NCBI GenBank assembly: GCA_948470475.1
Contig: OX419347.1
Location: 15,123,675 to 15,187,674 of the forward strand
Direction of reading: 5' to 3'
Source: Galaxea fascicularis
Taxonomy: Eukaryota > Cnidaria > Anthozoa > Scleractinia > Euphylliidae
Length of the DNA stretch: 64,000 bases
The notes below the pieces were generated by a model, which was not told where the DNA came from, ran no database searches, and saw nothing but the letters and a program-made list of their open reading frames with translations. Positions within the stretch are counted from its first letter, which is position 1. Every line of letters starts with the position of its first letter. The translations under genes were made by a program, and so were the position numbers. Positions 1-10,745 of the stretch are shown piece after piece.

Positions 1-2376
1 ATCCTTTAGCGCTGCAAACGGCACTTTAAACACGGGACCCTCAGGCACAATGATGATCTCAGGTTGGTCGAGCAAATCGGCCACAGGATCAATGATCATT
101 TCGTAACATTGGGTGAGGCTGGGTGATTCAGAACACTGCTCTTCGTTCTGCTCTATGGGACGAGAAGGTGTCAAGCAACCAGTATTTGAAGGAAGCAGTG
201 ATCGATCCTCGCAGTGTCCTTGAGTTAGCAAAGGAGGAAAATTTCTCAAGGATATATCACCAAAAACTTCATCCGCATTTCTCGCTCCATTTGAACTAAA
301 ACAGTCATTAACGTCTCTTCTTCGGAAAACTACCGGTTTGTTTGTCTTAATAATCCACAAAAACAATTGTTCACGCTGACAGGAGATGTAGAGACAAGCA
401 GAAACAATTTCTTTTCCCAGCATCCTTTCAATGCCAACCCATGATTGAGGGTTAACTGATATTTCTTGTTCCACATTGTACTTAGTGGACATCATGTCTG
501 CCAGGGCTCTTGCGCGTGCGAGCTCTGTGACGTGGAGTGCTTCGTAAAATTTTCCGTTAAATGACAACAATTCACTGAGCCATTTATACGGGAGAACGTG
601 AACGTCTAAAGTAGAGATCTGAAAGTCATCATGGCCTTTTAATAGGGTTTGCAATTTCTCGGAATTTTCAATGCTTTTGACAAGACAAGATACACATTCT
701 TCTGTGTTTCCGGTCGAGAGGAAAAGCAGCAAAGTAAGGCTTAGATGGCTTTGAAACTGCAGTTCAATGTCGCCTATCTCGCAAGCCAGAGAAAGAGCCT
801 TCTCGTGATATACTTTGGCTTTGGAATACTCACCGAGACAATAATGGAGCCTTCCTATTCTTAGATTGCCTGCTGCCTCTCCACTCTTGTCTCCAATTTC
901 AGTTGCGATTTGAAGTCCTTTCTGAAGAAATTCTTCAGCCTTGTCATATTTACCAAGATACTGAAAGACAGTTCCTAGCTCTCCGTAAATTCTTGCTTCA
1001 CAATTTTTGTCTCCAATTTCAATTGAGATTTGAAGTGATTTCTGAAGATATTCTTCAGCCTTGTCATATTTACCGACATGCTTAAAGAGAGCTCCCAGGT
1101 TACCGTAAGCTAATGCTTCACCGTTTTTGCTTCCAATTTCAATTTGGAGTTGAAGTCCTTTCTGAAGAAATTCCTCAGCCTTGTCATATTTACCAAGATA
1201 ATGAAAGACTTTTCCTAGATTTCCGTAAACTGATGCTTCACCATTTTTGTCTCCAATTTCAATTCGGATTTGAAGTGATTTCTGAAGATATTCTTCAGCT
1301 TTGTCATATTTACAGAGCTGCTCAAAGACAGCTCCTAGGTTTCCGTAAGCTGATGCTTCACCATTTTTGTCTCCAATTTCAATTCGGATTTGAAGTGATT
1401 TGTGAAGATATTCTTGAGCCTTGTGATATTTACCAAGATAATGAAAGATAGTTCCTAGATTTCCGTAAACTGATGCTTCACCTTTTTTGTCTCCAATTTC
1501 AATTTGGATTTGAAGTGATTTCTGAAGATATTCTTCAGCCTTGTCATATTTACCGAGCTGCTGAAAGACAGCTCCTAGGTTTCCGTAAGCTGATGCTTCA
1601 CCCTTTTTGTTTCCAATTTCAATTTCGATTTGAAGTGATTTCTGAAGATGTTCTTCAGCCTTGTGATATTTACCAAGATAATGAAAGACGTTTCCCAGAT
1701 TTCCATAAGCTGATGCTTCACCTTCTTTGTCTCCAATTTCAATTTGAATTTGAAGTGCTTTGTGAAGAAATTCTTCAGCCTTGTCATATTTACCAAGAAA
1801 AAGAAAGACCCTTCCTAGATTTCCGTAAGCTGATGCTTCACCTTCTTTGTCTCCATTTTCAATTTGAATTTGAAGTGATTTCTGAAGATATTGTTCAGCC
1901 TTGTCATATTTACTTAGAGAGAGAAATGCAATTCCTAACTTTTCATAACATAAAACTTCTAATTCCTTGTCGCAACTTTCTGCTGTTAAGCGGAGTGCAT
2001 TCATATAAAATTCTTTTGCTTTTTCATATCTATTTTGCCACTGACACAGCCGCCCCAATTTGAAGCTTAGTCTTCCCTCTTTGTACCTTTCGTTAGCTTT
2101 ACGAAGTAACCCCAGGATCTCTGTGCCGCATTTGATGGCACTTGTGTAGTCACTAATGAACTCGTACGCATGAAAAATTCCGCTATATACATATAGATGC
2201 AATTTTCTAACATAGCCATTTTCTTCTCCCATGACGTTGTACATGTTGTTGATTATCAAGCACCATTCCTTGAATAGCTCAAACGATTTAAAAATGCGAC
2301 CAGTGTGGAGAAGGAAGGTGGGAACCAGCTTTCCAAAAATAAGAGCTTTTTTTACAAGATTCTCTATGGGGTCCAT
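1..2376 (-). CDS. TPR-CHAT protein, copy A (3' end outside window)
   Basis: The frame is open without a stop from ATG 2374-2376 to base 1, giving 792 residues, and continues off the left edge. It is colinear with copy B (4766-7873) and only two residues longer up to the matching point. A helical leader of about 130 residues is followed by roughly ten TPR units of exactly 40 residues (consensus GEASAYGNLG then GKYDKAEEYLQKSLQI) and a linker. The last residues seen (FAALKD) precede the CHAT catalytic His and Cys, so those cannot be checked here. In this family TPRs bind a partner and the caspase-like CHAT domain acts as a protease or signalling module; a cytosolic innate-immune role is inference. 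The ATG sits 19 nt inside an exon whose acceptor is at 2396 on the minus strand. The frame is open upstream of the ATG but has no other ATG before a stop in the one upstream exon tested. Confidence 0.9.
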   Translation of the reverse strand, partial: MDPIENLVKKALIFGKLVPTFLLHTGRIFKSFELFKEWCLIINNMYNVMGEENGYVRKLHLYVYSGIFHAYEFISDYTSAIKCGTEILGLLRKANERYKEGRLSFKLGRLCQWQNRYEKAKEFYMNALRLTAESCDKELEVLCYEKLGIAFLSLSKYDKAEQYLQKSLQIQIENGDKEGEASAYGNLGRVFLFLGKYDKAEEFLHKALQIQIEIGDKEGEASAYGNLGNVFHYLGKYHKAEEHLQKSLQIEIEIGNKKGEASAYGNLGAVFQQLGKYDKAEEYLQKSLQIQIEIGDKKGEASVYGNLGTIFHYLGKYHKAQEYLHKSLQIRIEIGDKNGEASAYGNLGAVFEQLCKYDKAEEYLQKSLQIRIEIGDKNGEASVYGNLGKVFHYLGKYDKAEEFLQKGLQLQIEIGSKNGEALAYGNLGALFKHVGKYDKAEEYLQKSLQISIEIGDKNCEARIYGELGTVFQYLGKYDKAEEFLQKGLQIATEIGDKSGEAAGNLRIGRLHYCLGEYSKAKVYHEKALSLACEIGDIELQFQSHLSLTLLLFLSTGNTEECVSCLVKSIENSEKLQTLLKGHDDFQISTLDVHVLPYKWLSELLSFNGKFYEALHVTELARARALADMMSTKYNVEQEISVNPQSWVGIERMLGKEIVSACLYISCQREQLFLWIIKTNKPVVFRRRDVNDCFSSNGARNADEVFGDISLRNFPPLLTQGHCEDRSLLPSNTGCLTPSRPIEQNEEQCSESPSLTQCYEMIIDPVADLLDQPEIIIVPEGPVFKVPFAALKD

Positions 2377-2395
2377 GGCAGTCTCTTCCTTTTTC

Positions 2396-4377
2396 CTGTA
2401 GGGACAAATTAAATGTTTAATCGTATTTCACCAAGAGAAATGTATTAGGAATATTAATAATTGTAAGATTGTTACTTATCTTTTGAAGTGTAAATTTATG
2501 TTGGAGACTTTATTTGAATTCCAAGAAACTGAGAACAGTTTAACGTTCACCATGTCATGCATGCAATGTACACCATGATTTTATAAAATATTCGGGCGGA
2601 ATTTATAAGGCAGTATTAGGTAGGCCTTTTTGTTGAATTTAGGTTTGAAGTTTTAAGAAATCTAGATGTAAGGTCTGTTAAAGTTGTCAGACAACTTTCT
2701 GAACGTCAAGACCTGCTTGTTGGAGAGCAGATTTAAAACTAATCTTCGATCAAAAATTAACCGCGACCGGGGTTTACATTTCGCCCTGAATGAATATACT
2801 AATTTTGTCAGTGAACGAAAACGCCGGCTCAAAACTAAAGGATAAAATTCTTCTGACAAACGATCAAGTATTTTTTGTAGATGTTAGGTTATAGAGAGAC
2901 TTACCTCGCAGTTTTGACGAATTTACGTTTGTTCCAGATTACCACAAGATAGAATTACCGCCTTGACTTGCTTTTTAAGCCGCGATTTTTGCCTTGAAAA
3001 GTGAAAATCCGGCGGAACTTATACCATACCGCGAAATCGAAAAGTATTACTAACGTGTTACAACTTAGATGCCGCAAGTACTACATTATAAAGATAAATA
3101 ATTGTAACACGCAGACGGTTCAAGTATCGCATTGAAAACTGAAAATCTGAGATCTGCTCTCAAAGAAACTGAAATCAGTCAATATCGACAATTCACCTGA
3201 TTATACAGTGTAAATAGTCAGTAGTAATGAGCATGAAGATTACCAAAGAAGGTGAAACACCAAAATAAAACAAACTCATAACAACAACACTTTGGGTGCG
3301 TTCCTTTGGGGTGATCTGGATCAGGATCAGTGATCCAAGATCTGTCTGGATCATGGTGCATCAAAGGAACCGGTGAATCCATGATCAGAGTGGATTCACC
3401 GGTTCCTTTGATGCACCGTGATCCAGGCAGATCTTGGATCACTGATCCTGATACAGATCACCGCAAAGGAACGCACCCTTTATTCACATTTCGGTTACAA
3501 ACTGTTTGAAAACTTATTAAATTTTTAGTAACTTTACAAACATAATAATCGCTTACGATTTGAACTAAAACTATATATATGTTATGTAGAGGGAAACGTC
3601 CACCAGCTAGACAACTGAGGGGTTTTCGAGCTAGCAGCTAGTTCTTTGAAAGTAGTTTCGGAAGTACAGCTAGAACATCACAATAACTAGGTAAACAAAA
3701 GATCGTAACTCACACACGCTATAAAAAGAGAAAGCACATAGTGGCAAAAAAAGAAATCATTGAATAGTATGGCTTTTAATTAGTTTGTTTAACAAATTTG
3801 ATGCTTTAGCTGAATCTATGGTTTACGAATTAGGCAGCTCACGCTGAAAGCAAAGGCCAAAAACGAAAATACCAGTTATCCGATCAGTCCGTGAAAGGCT
3901 GTGGTTATCCTTGTTTTCTAAGAGACTAAAATCAGTTTTATTTTTAGTCATGAGTGTAAAACACACAAAAGTCTTATTGAAACTTTTAGCCGTAATAACA
4001 AACCACCGGTCAAAAAGTAATTCCATTTGTTTTGTTTTTAAGTTCACATCTAAGACCGTTCCAAAGGTCGGTTTTCTCTGAATTCTACTGGAAAGCGATA
4101 TAAAATTTGTAGACTGTTAAAAATCGAAGAGCTCCCTCGTCGTGCTTTTCGACGTTTTTTAAAACTTTCTACAGTAAATGCTCAGAAATTGTCGAATTAG
4201 TTTAAAAAAAAACTCAGGACTCTAACTGAAATTAGAGCTAATCGATAATGGTTTAAGTCGATGGAAAGTCGTAGACTAAACTTGCCTTAGACTCGTATTT
4301 AATGTCTAGACATTCATATACCCATAAGTCCTACAACAAAACATTATTCTCACCAAAAATTGTACTCAGTTACATAC
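2396..4377 (-). other. Putative 5'UTR intron of TPR-CHAT copy A
   Basis: On the minus strand a CCCTACAG acceptor ends at 2396, 19 nt before the ATG. The best conserved donor is AGTGAG|GTATGT at 4378/4377, because copy B has the same exon edge at 10212/10211 (GTGAG|GTATCT). A second good donor (GAG|GTAAGT, intron start 2904) is not conserved in B, so it is either an alternative exon or chance. The intron contains the foldback element at 3294-3478 and otherwise nothing recognisable. Confidence 0.55.
3294..3478. mobile_element. Foldback MITE, almost entirely palindromic
   Basis: It starts GGGTGCGTTCCTTTG and ends with the reverse complement. The arms are about 80 bases and nearly perfect, with a spacer of about ten bases near 3386. 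TTT on both sides (3291-3293, 3479-3481) could be a 3-bp target duplication. No coding capacity; superfamily not assigned. It lies in the copy A intron. Confidence 0.75.
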
Positions 4378-4560
4378 CTCACTACTAGTGCGGTGCGTTC
4401 ACTTTTTTCGCTGGGAATAGGGTGTGACTTGCCTCAATTCTACTTGCTTTACAAACAGACCTGATCCAGGAATAGCTCTGCATGTAAACGTAACTTGAAC
4501 CAGCCGATCATATTATACAACGCTATGCACTGACCATATATGGTATACACTTTAAATCTA
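4378..4560 (-). promoter_or_regulatory. Putative first exon and core promoter, TPR-CHAT copy A
   Basis: This block is strongly conserved with 10212-10385 although the introns around it have diverged. On the minus strand it holds a perfect CArG box (CCATATATGG, 4534-4543), the pattern bound by SRF/MADS factors, then a TATA-like TATAATA about 20 bases further on, then about 100 bases ending in the donor GTGAG|GTATGT. A start site near 4480 is inference. Confidence 0.45.
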
Positions 4561-4765
4561 GATGACTATGGCTAAGAAAATTGAAATTGAAATTGAACTC
4601 GTCAATTCTATTTGTAAACTGTTGAACGTTCTGGGCCATTAAATGTGCTAGTATTTTTGATCGATTAACTCAGCACATTTCTGGTTTTCTTATTACATTT
4701 TTCTCATTATAATGAGATTGTTTTAATTCTTCTCCATATCAAATATAAAGCTATTGTGCCTACCG

Positions 4766-7700
4766 TTACTTTCTAAAATCAAACGTCACGTTATCACCGA
4801 TCAACATGAAAGGCGCCCACTGTCTCACGTTTGAAAAGCCGTTACTTCTCATCCACGTCATGGCCTGGTGAACAGATTCACTGGCACTTTCCCCACCAAC
4901 AAGGTGCTCGTAGAAACGACTCATGAACTGCATTGTTGCTTCATCCTCTATAGCCCACAGGGCAACCAACACGGAACGTGCTCCTGATCCTAGGAAGGCT
5001 CGAGCGATTCCAACAACTCCTTCTGATCTGATTTCTCCTTCAGCACTGTGACAGCAGCTAAGGATAACAAGTTTGGCTTTTAGACGAACTTTTGCAACTT
5101 CGGCCATTGTTAATAGGTAATGTTCTTCTAGTGGCGTACCATTAAAGGGTCGTGGAGGAGCAAGAGCGATTTCCCCTCTTTCGGCGTTACCGTGTGCAGC
5201 AAAATGGATCAGACTCACTGAATGAATGTCGCGTAGAACTGCCTCCTTTGTTGCCTGCTCTCCAATAAGAGGCTGGACTCCAAGTAGACGTCCAATCATC
5301 TTTGCTTCTTCTCTTGCACAAGGTAATGGAGAGAACCGACCTGGGTCTCCCTTGTAAATCACGTCACCAACCTGGGGATCACCAATAATCAATGCACCTG
5401 TCTGGCTATGATAATCTGCCGGACAGTCCTGAATGAGCTTTAGAGTCCTCAGAGAAGGAGCAATGCGGATCCTGAAAGACTCGGATAAAAACTTCTCATT
5501 TTCATCCTTTAGCGCTGCAAACGGCACTTTAAACACGGGACCCTCAGGCACAATGATGATCTCAGGTTGGTCGAGCAAATCGGCCACAGGATCAATGATC
5601 ATGTTGTAGCACTGGGTGAGACCGGGTGATTCAGAACATTGCTCTTCGTCCTCCTCTAGGGGGCGAGAAGGTGTCAAGCAACCAGTATTTGAAGGAAACA
5701 GTGATCGATCCTCACAGTGTCCTTGAGTTAGTAAAGGAGGAAAATTTCTCAGGGATATATCACCAAAAACTTCATCCGCATTTCTCGCTCCATTTGAACT
5801 AAAACAGTCATTAATGTCTCGTCTTCGGAAAACTACTGGTTTGTTTGCCTTAATAATCCACAAAAACAATTGTTCACGCTGACAGGAGATGTAGAGACAA
5901 GCAGAAACAATTTCTTTTCCCAGCATCCTTTCAATGCCAACCCATGATTGAGGGTTAACTGATATTTCTTGTTCCACATTGTACTTAGTGGACATCATGT
6001 CTGCCAGGGCTCTTGCGCGTGCTAGCTCTTCGACGTAGAGTGCTTCAGAAAATTTTCCCTTAAATGACAACAATGCACTGAGCAATTTAAAGGGGCGAAC
6101 GTGAACGTCTAAAGTAGAGATCTGAAAGTCATCATGGCCTTTTAAAAAAGTTTGCAATTTCTCGTAATTTTCAATGCTTTTGATGAGCCAAGGTACACTT
6201 TCTTCTGTGTTTCCGGTCGAGAGGAAAAGCAGCAAAGTAAGGCTTAGATGGCTTTGAAACTGCAGTTCAATGTCGCCTATCTCGCATGCCAGAGAAAGAG
6301 CCTTCTCGTGGTATGTTTTGGCTTTGGAATACTCACCGAGAGAAATATAGAGGCTTCCTACACTTAGATTGCCAGCTGCCTCTCCACTCTTGTCACCAAT
6401 TTCAGTTGTGATTTGAAGTCCTTTCTGAAGAAATTCTTCAGCCTTGTCATATTTCCCGAGCTGCTGAAAGACATGTCCCAGGTTTACGTAATTTGCCGCC
6501 TCACTATATTTGTCTCCAATTTCAATTGAGATTTGAAGTGATTTCTGAAGATATTCCTCAGCCTTCTCATATTTACCGACATACTTAAAGAGAGCTCCCA
6601 GGTTTCCGTAAGCTGATGCTTCACCATTTTTGTCTCCAATTTCAATTTGGATTTGAAGTGCTTTGTGAAGAAATTCTTCAGCCTTGTCATATTTACCAAG
6701 ATAATGAAAGACTCTTCCTAGATTTCCGTAAGCGGATGCTTCACCATTTTTGTCTCCAATTTCAATTCGGATTTGAAGTGATTTCTGAAGATATTCTTCA
6801 GCCTTGTCATATTTACCCAGCTGCCGAAAGACAGTTCCTAGGTTTCCGTAAGCTGATGCTTCGCCATTTTTGTTTCCAATTTCAATTCGGATTTGAAGTG
6901 ATTTCTGAAGATATTCTTCAGCCTTGTCATATTTACCGAGATGCTGACAGACAACTCCTAGGTTTCCGTAAGCTGATGCTTCGCCATTTTTGTCTCCAAT
7001 TTCAATTTGGATTTGAAGTGATTTGTGAAGATATTCTTCAGCCTTGTCATATTTACCGAGATACTGAAAGACAGTTCCTAGGTTTCCGTAAGCTCTTGCT
7101 TTACCATTTTTGTCTCCAATTTCAATATGGATTTGAAGTGATTTCTGAAGATATTCTTCAGCCTTGTCATATTTACCGAGCTGCTGAAAGCCTACTCCCA
7201 GGTTTCCGTAAACTGATGCTTCACCTTTTTTGTCTCCAATTTCAATTTGGATTTGAAGTGCTTTTTGAAGATATTCTTGAGCCTTGTGATATTTACCGAG
7301 ATACTGAAAGACACTTCCTAGGTTTGCGTAAACTGATGCTTCACCTTCTTTGTCTCCATTTTCAATTTGGATTTGAAGTGATTTCTGAAGATATTCTTCA
7401 GCCTTGTCATACTTACTGAGAGAGAGAAACACAGTTCCTAAGTTTTCATAACATAATACTTCTAATTCCTTGTCGCGAGTTTCTGCTGATATGCGAAGTG
7501 CATTCATATAAAATTCTTTCGCTTTTTCATATTTATTTTGCCACTCACACAGCCGCCCCAATTTGAAGCTTAGTCTTCCCTCTTTGTACCTTTCGTTAGC
7601 TTTACGAAGTAACCCCAGGATCTCTGTGCCGCATTTGATCGCACTTGTGTGGTCACTGATGAACTCGTAAGCCCGAAACATTTGGTAATACACAGATATA

Positions 7701-7873
7701 TACATTATTCTGACAAAATCATTTTCTTCTCCCATGGCTTTGCACATGTTGTTTACTATGAAGATGCATTCCTTCAATAACTCAAAGGCTTTAAAAATGC
7801 GATTGGTGTAGAGAAGGAAAGCGCCAACGACCACTCCAAAATTAAGAGCTTTTAGATTTTCTGTGAGGCCCAT
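4766..7873 (-). CDS. TPR-CHAT protein, copy B (complete, single coding exon)
   Basis: An intronless 1035-residue frame. Residues 1-134 form a helical leader. Residues 135-534 hold ten near-identical 40-residue TPR units, and 535-574 a degenerate unit. After a linker comes a CHAT domain (about 740-1030). Its likely catalytic pair is visible: His894 in LIHFAAHGN and Cys941 in LSCCHSAEG, the second cysteine taking the usual position in the LSxCxxGxG motif. Forty-residue TPR spacing is typical of LGN-type scaffolds. In prokaryotes TPR-CHAT proteins are caspase-like effectors; cnidarian members are often expanded and have been linked to immunity. There is no signal peptide or membrane segment, so a cytosolic site is expected. 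The stop at 4766-4768 lies only about 390 bases before copy A's putative first exon, so the copies are tightly head-to-tail. The long plus-strand frames over the TPR region are repeat artefacts. Confidence 0.93.
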   Translation of the reverse strand: MGLTENLKALNFGVVVGAFLLYTNRIFKAFELLKECIFIVNNMCKAMGEENDFVRIMYISVYYQMFRAYEFISDHTSAIKCGTEILGLLRKANERYKEGRLSFKLGRLCEWQNKYEKAKEFYMNALRISAETRDKELEVLCYENLGTVFLSLSKYDKAEEYLQKSLQIQIENGDKEGEASVYANLGSVFQYLGKYHKAQEYLQKALQIQIEIGDKKGEASVYGNLGVGFQQLGKYDKAEEYLQKSLQIHIEIGDKNGKARAYGNLGTVFQYLGKYDKAEEYLHKSLQIQIEIGDKNGEASAYGNLGVVCQHLGKYDKAEEYLQKSLQIRIEIGNKNGEASAYGNLGTVFRQLGKYDKAEEYLQKSLQIRIEIGDKNGEASAYGNLGRVFHYLGKYDKAEEFLHKALQIQIEIGDKNGEASAYGNLGALFKYVGKYEKAEEYLQKSLQISIEIGDKYSEAANYVNLGHVFQQLGKYDKAEEFLQKGLQITTEIGDKSGEAAGNLSVGSLYISLGEYSKAKTYHEKALSLACEIGDIELQFQSHLSLTLLLFLSTGNTEESVPWLIKSIENYEKLQTFLKGHDDFQISTLDVHVRPFKLLSALLSFKGKFSEALYVEELARARALADMMSTKYNVEQEISVNPQSWVGIERMLGKEIVSACLYISCQREQLFLWIIKANKPVVFRRRDINDCFSSNGARNADEVFGDISLRNFPPLLTQGHCEDRSLFPSNTGCLTPSRPLEEDEEQCSESPGLTQCYNMIIDPVADLLDQPEIIIVPEGPVFKVPFAALKDENEKFLSESFRIRIAPSLRTLKLIQDCPADYHSQTGALIIGDPQVGDVIYKGDPGRFSPLPCAREEAKMIGRLLGVQPLIGEQATKEAVLRDIHSVSLIHFAAHGNAERGEIALAPPRPFNGTPLEEHYLLTMAEVAKVRLKAKLVILSCCHSAEGEIRSEGVVGIARAFLGSGARSVLVALWAIEDEATMQFMSRFYEHLVGGESASESVHQAMTWMRSNGFSNVRQWAPFMLIGDNVTFDFRK

Positions 7874-9110
7874 GGCAGTCTTTTCCAGCTTCCTGTGGGG
7901 ACAAGTTAAATATTCAGTCGTATTTCACCAAGAGAAATGTATTAGGAATGTTAATTACTGTAATATTGTTAGGTATCTTTCGAAGCGAAAGTTCATATGT
8001 TGGAGACAGTCCCCTTTAACCATATCATATTCAGGCGAATTTATAAGGCAGGTATTAGATAACCCTCTTTGTGAATTCAGGTTTTTAGTTCAAGTTTTAA
8101 GGAATCTAGATGCAAGAACTGTAAAGAATGTGCCCGCACAATTTTCTAAACGTCAAGATCGGATTGTTGAAAAGCAGATTAACACTAATTGTTAAGGATG
8201 TTTTAGAAAGCTAATCTTAACAATCAGTCAAAGAAAAAGCTGGCTCAAAACAGTAGTGGATATATAGACCCCATGATAGTCGACGCCTGTGTTTTGGGAA
8301 CCATTTACATAAAATAGGGAGCAAGAATAAAATTATGACAAAAATCACGGGAATCTGCTTAATTTATGCTTAACATGTTTAGACAAGCACAAGCAAACTA
8401 AGGAGTACAATTCTTCTGAAAACGATAAATATATATTTGTGTTAGATCATTGTAATATCCCTTGGGTTATATACTGTTTACAAAGAATTAAAACAATGTA
8501 GTCTTTGTGCTATGTTATGTCCTAACAATGTCATTTTATAGTGGGACTTTACTCCGGTGCACTTTTGACTTATTGATATAGTCACGTTTGCAGCAGGCTG
8601 GCCGTGAAAAGTGACTTACTTGATACGAAAACGAAAAACGTTGCTGGCAGGTCAAGTTACATGCCGCAATGTACGTTGTAGAGATAAATAATTGTGAGAT
8701 GAAGAAGTAACTTGTTTTTAAACTTATCGCCTTTGAAACTGAAAATCTGAGATCTGCTCTCCAAGAAACTGAAATCAGCCAATAGCGACAATTCAGCTGG
8801 TCATATGGTATAATTAGTATATGATGAACATCCAGATTGCCAAAGAAAACGAAATCGAGAGCATAGCTTTTAGGTTTTCAATTTTACGACGCCATAAATG
8901 AAAAATACACTTAAAATGTTATTGAAGTTCGCAGCCGTACCTCATGCCGTACTTTACATTTCCTCCCAAAATGTCTTCGAAAGGTCAAATTGGGTCAACT
9001 TGCAGGGGGCCGCTCGCCTCAAAAATAACTTTTGCGAAGAGAAAAATTATACCACGTTCAAAAACGGCTCATGTACTTGCTAGAATTGAATTTTGAAAGA
9101 ATTGTACATA

Positions 9111-9644
9111 ATACCGAGTATGGTTTGAGATGTTTGAACACGGTATGGAATTTTTGATTTTCAAAGGCTGGAAATTTCGGTTGTCTTCGCTTGCTCGCCA
9201 GGAATTCAGACTGATGATTATAATGGTAAGTCTAAAATATCATGAAAGCAGCTCAGCAATACCTCCTAAATAAAATCATAAACTAAGGAAAACCGGCAAA
9301 ATTTCGCGCCTTCACGCGAGTTGGATTATCTGTTGATGAAATTTGACCTCATTTCTCAAAAATGTAAAACCTCTAGAATACCGAGTATGGTTTGAGATGT
9401 TTGAACACGGTATGGAATTTTTGATTTTCAAAGGCTGGAAATTTCGGTTGTCTTCGCTTGCTCGCCAGGAATTCAGACTGATGATTATAATGGTAAGTCT
9501 AAAATATCATGAAAGCAGCTCAGCAATACCTCCTAAATAAAATCATAAACTAAGGAAAACCGGCAAAATTTCGCGCCTTCACGCGAGTTGGATTATCTGT
9601 TGATGAAATTTGACCTCATTTCTCAAAAATGTAAAACCTCTAGA
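9111..9644. repeat. 267-bp exact tandem duplication
   Basis: Bases 9111-9377 and 9378-9644 appear identical by eye. The join is at ..CTCTAGA|ATACCGAG. It is present only in the copy B intron. The small open frames inside it look like chance. Confidence 0.85.
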
Positions 9645-9767
9645 ATCTAACACTTATATCACGATTCTTAGCACACCATAGGTTATCTCTGGACCAAATA
9701 TCAAGGGGTCCATTTTTCCGGCCTTGTGCCGCCCCTCACGCGGTGGTTAGGGAGAATGGCTCTTAAA

Positions 9768-9996
9768 GGTCGGAACACACGAGGGGACTAGTCCCTGCGA
9801 CTAGTCCCTGCAACCAGCACTGGGGACAAGTCCCATCGTGTAAACTAACCATTTGTGACTAAAAATCTAGTCGCAGGGACCAAATTTTGGTCCTTGCGAC
9901 TTGTCCCACGAATTCAAACTGAATGTGGACAAGTCCCTGCGACGCTCACACCATTGGACTAGTCCCTGCGACCACTCCCATCGTGCGTGCCGACCA
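9768..9996. mobile_element. MITE with imperfect GGTCGG termini
   Basis: The left end GGTCGGAACACACGAGGGGA is matched by the reverse complement of the right end (GGTCGGCACGCACGATGGGA). TAAA flanks both sides (9764-9767, 9997-10000). The interior repeats GACTAGTCCCTGCGAC-like words in both orientations. Non-coding. Confidence 0.65.
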
Positions 9997-10211
9997 TAAA
10001 GGCTACCTAGTCGTGTTATCCGGCGTTTTATGTAAATGCTCAGAAATTGTCGAATTTGTTAAAAAAATCTGGACTCTCACTGAAAGAAGAGCAACTCGAT
10101 AATGGTTCGAGTCGATGGAAATTCGTAAATGTCTAATGTCTAATCATTCATATACCCATAAGTCCTTCAACAAAACAGTTATTTTCACAGAGATTGTACC
10201 CATGTAGATAC

Positions 10212-10385
10212 CTCACTGCTAGTGCGGTGCGTTCACTCTTTCGCTGGATAGGATGTAACTTGCCTCAATTCTACTTGCTTTAGAAAGTGAACTCATCCAG
10301 GACTAGCTCTGCATAAAAACGTAACCAGCCGATTATATTATACAACGCTATGCACCATATATGGTATACACTTTGAATCTAGATG
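10212..10385 (-). promoter_or_regulatory. Putative first exon and core promoter, TPR-CHAT copy B
   Basis: This is the paralogous block to 4378-4560: the same perfect CArG box (10355-10364), the same TATA-like stretch near 10335 and the same exon end at 10212. Conservation of this block in both duplicates is the main evidence for function. Confidence 0.45.
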
Positions 10386-10745
10386 ACTATGGCTAAGGAA
10401 ATTGAAATTGAAATTGAATTCGTCAGTTCTATTTGTAAACAGTTGAATGTTATGGGCCATTAAATGTGCTATTTTTGATCGATTAACTCAGTACATTTCT
10501 GGTCCTTTTACATTATTTCATTATAATGATAGTGTTCTTTAAACAAATTCAGCGATTTTCCCTCGACATTGAGGATTCAGTACTCGTAACAACTTGAACA
10601 AAAAAGAAAATGGGAACAGATCTGAGGAAATTATAACTTCATTTAAAAATGTCTTGTTCAATGTATAATTTATATTAGCCTTTGTACAGTGGATTGAGTA
10701 AACCCCACATTTTGATTACATGTATACATGTATTCTGTTAACGCA

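Larger units (their letters stand above)
7893..10211 (-). other. Putative 5'UTR intron of TPR-CHAT copy B
   Basis: The acceptor CCCCACAG ends at 7893, again exactly 19 nt before the ATG. The proposed donor is at 10211. The interval aligns by eye with copy A's intron and has two additions: a 267-bp tandem duplication (9111-9644) and a MITE (9768-9996). A copy-specific donor (GTAAGT, start 8619) is also present. Confidence 0.55.
1..10540. repeat. Tandem segmental duplication carrying the TPR-CHAT genes
   Basis: Bases 1 to about 4700 and about 4750-10540 are colinear paralogues covering the CDS, the 5' intron and the promoter. The offset is 5497 at the start codons and about 5.8 kb at the promoters; insertions in unit B account for the drift. 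Confidence 0.85.

Noticed and set aside
2899..2905. Strong GTAAGT donor upstream of TPR-CHAT copy A as the first-exon edge
   Set aside because: Not conserved in copy B; the donor at 4377/10211 is. Kept only as an alternative.
6616..7419. Long plus-strand open frame (267 codons), and similar ones at 903-2063
   Set aside because: Mirror of the 120-bp TPR repeat unit; the repeat has no stop in this antisense frame, so length is not evidence of coding.
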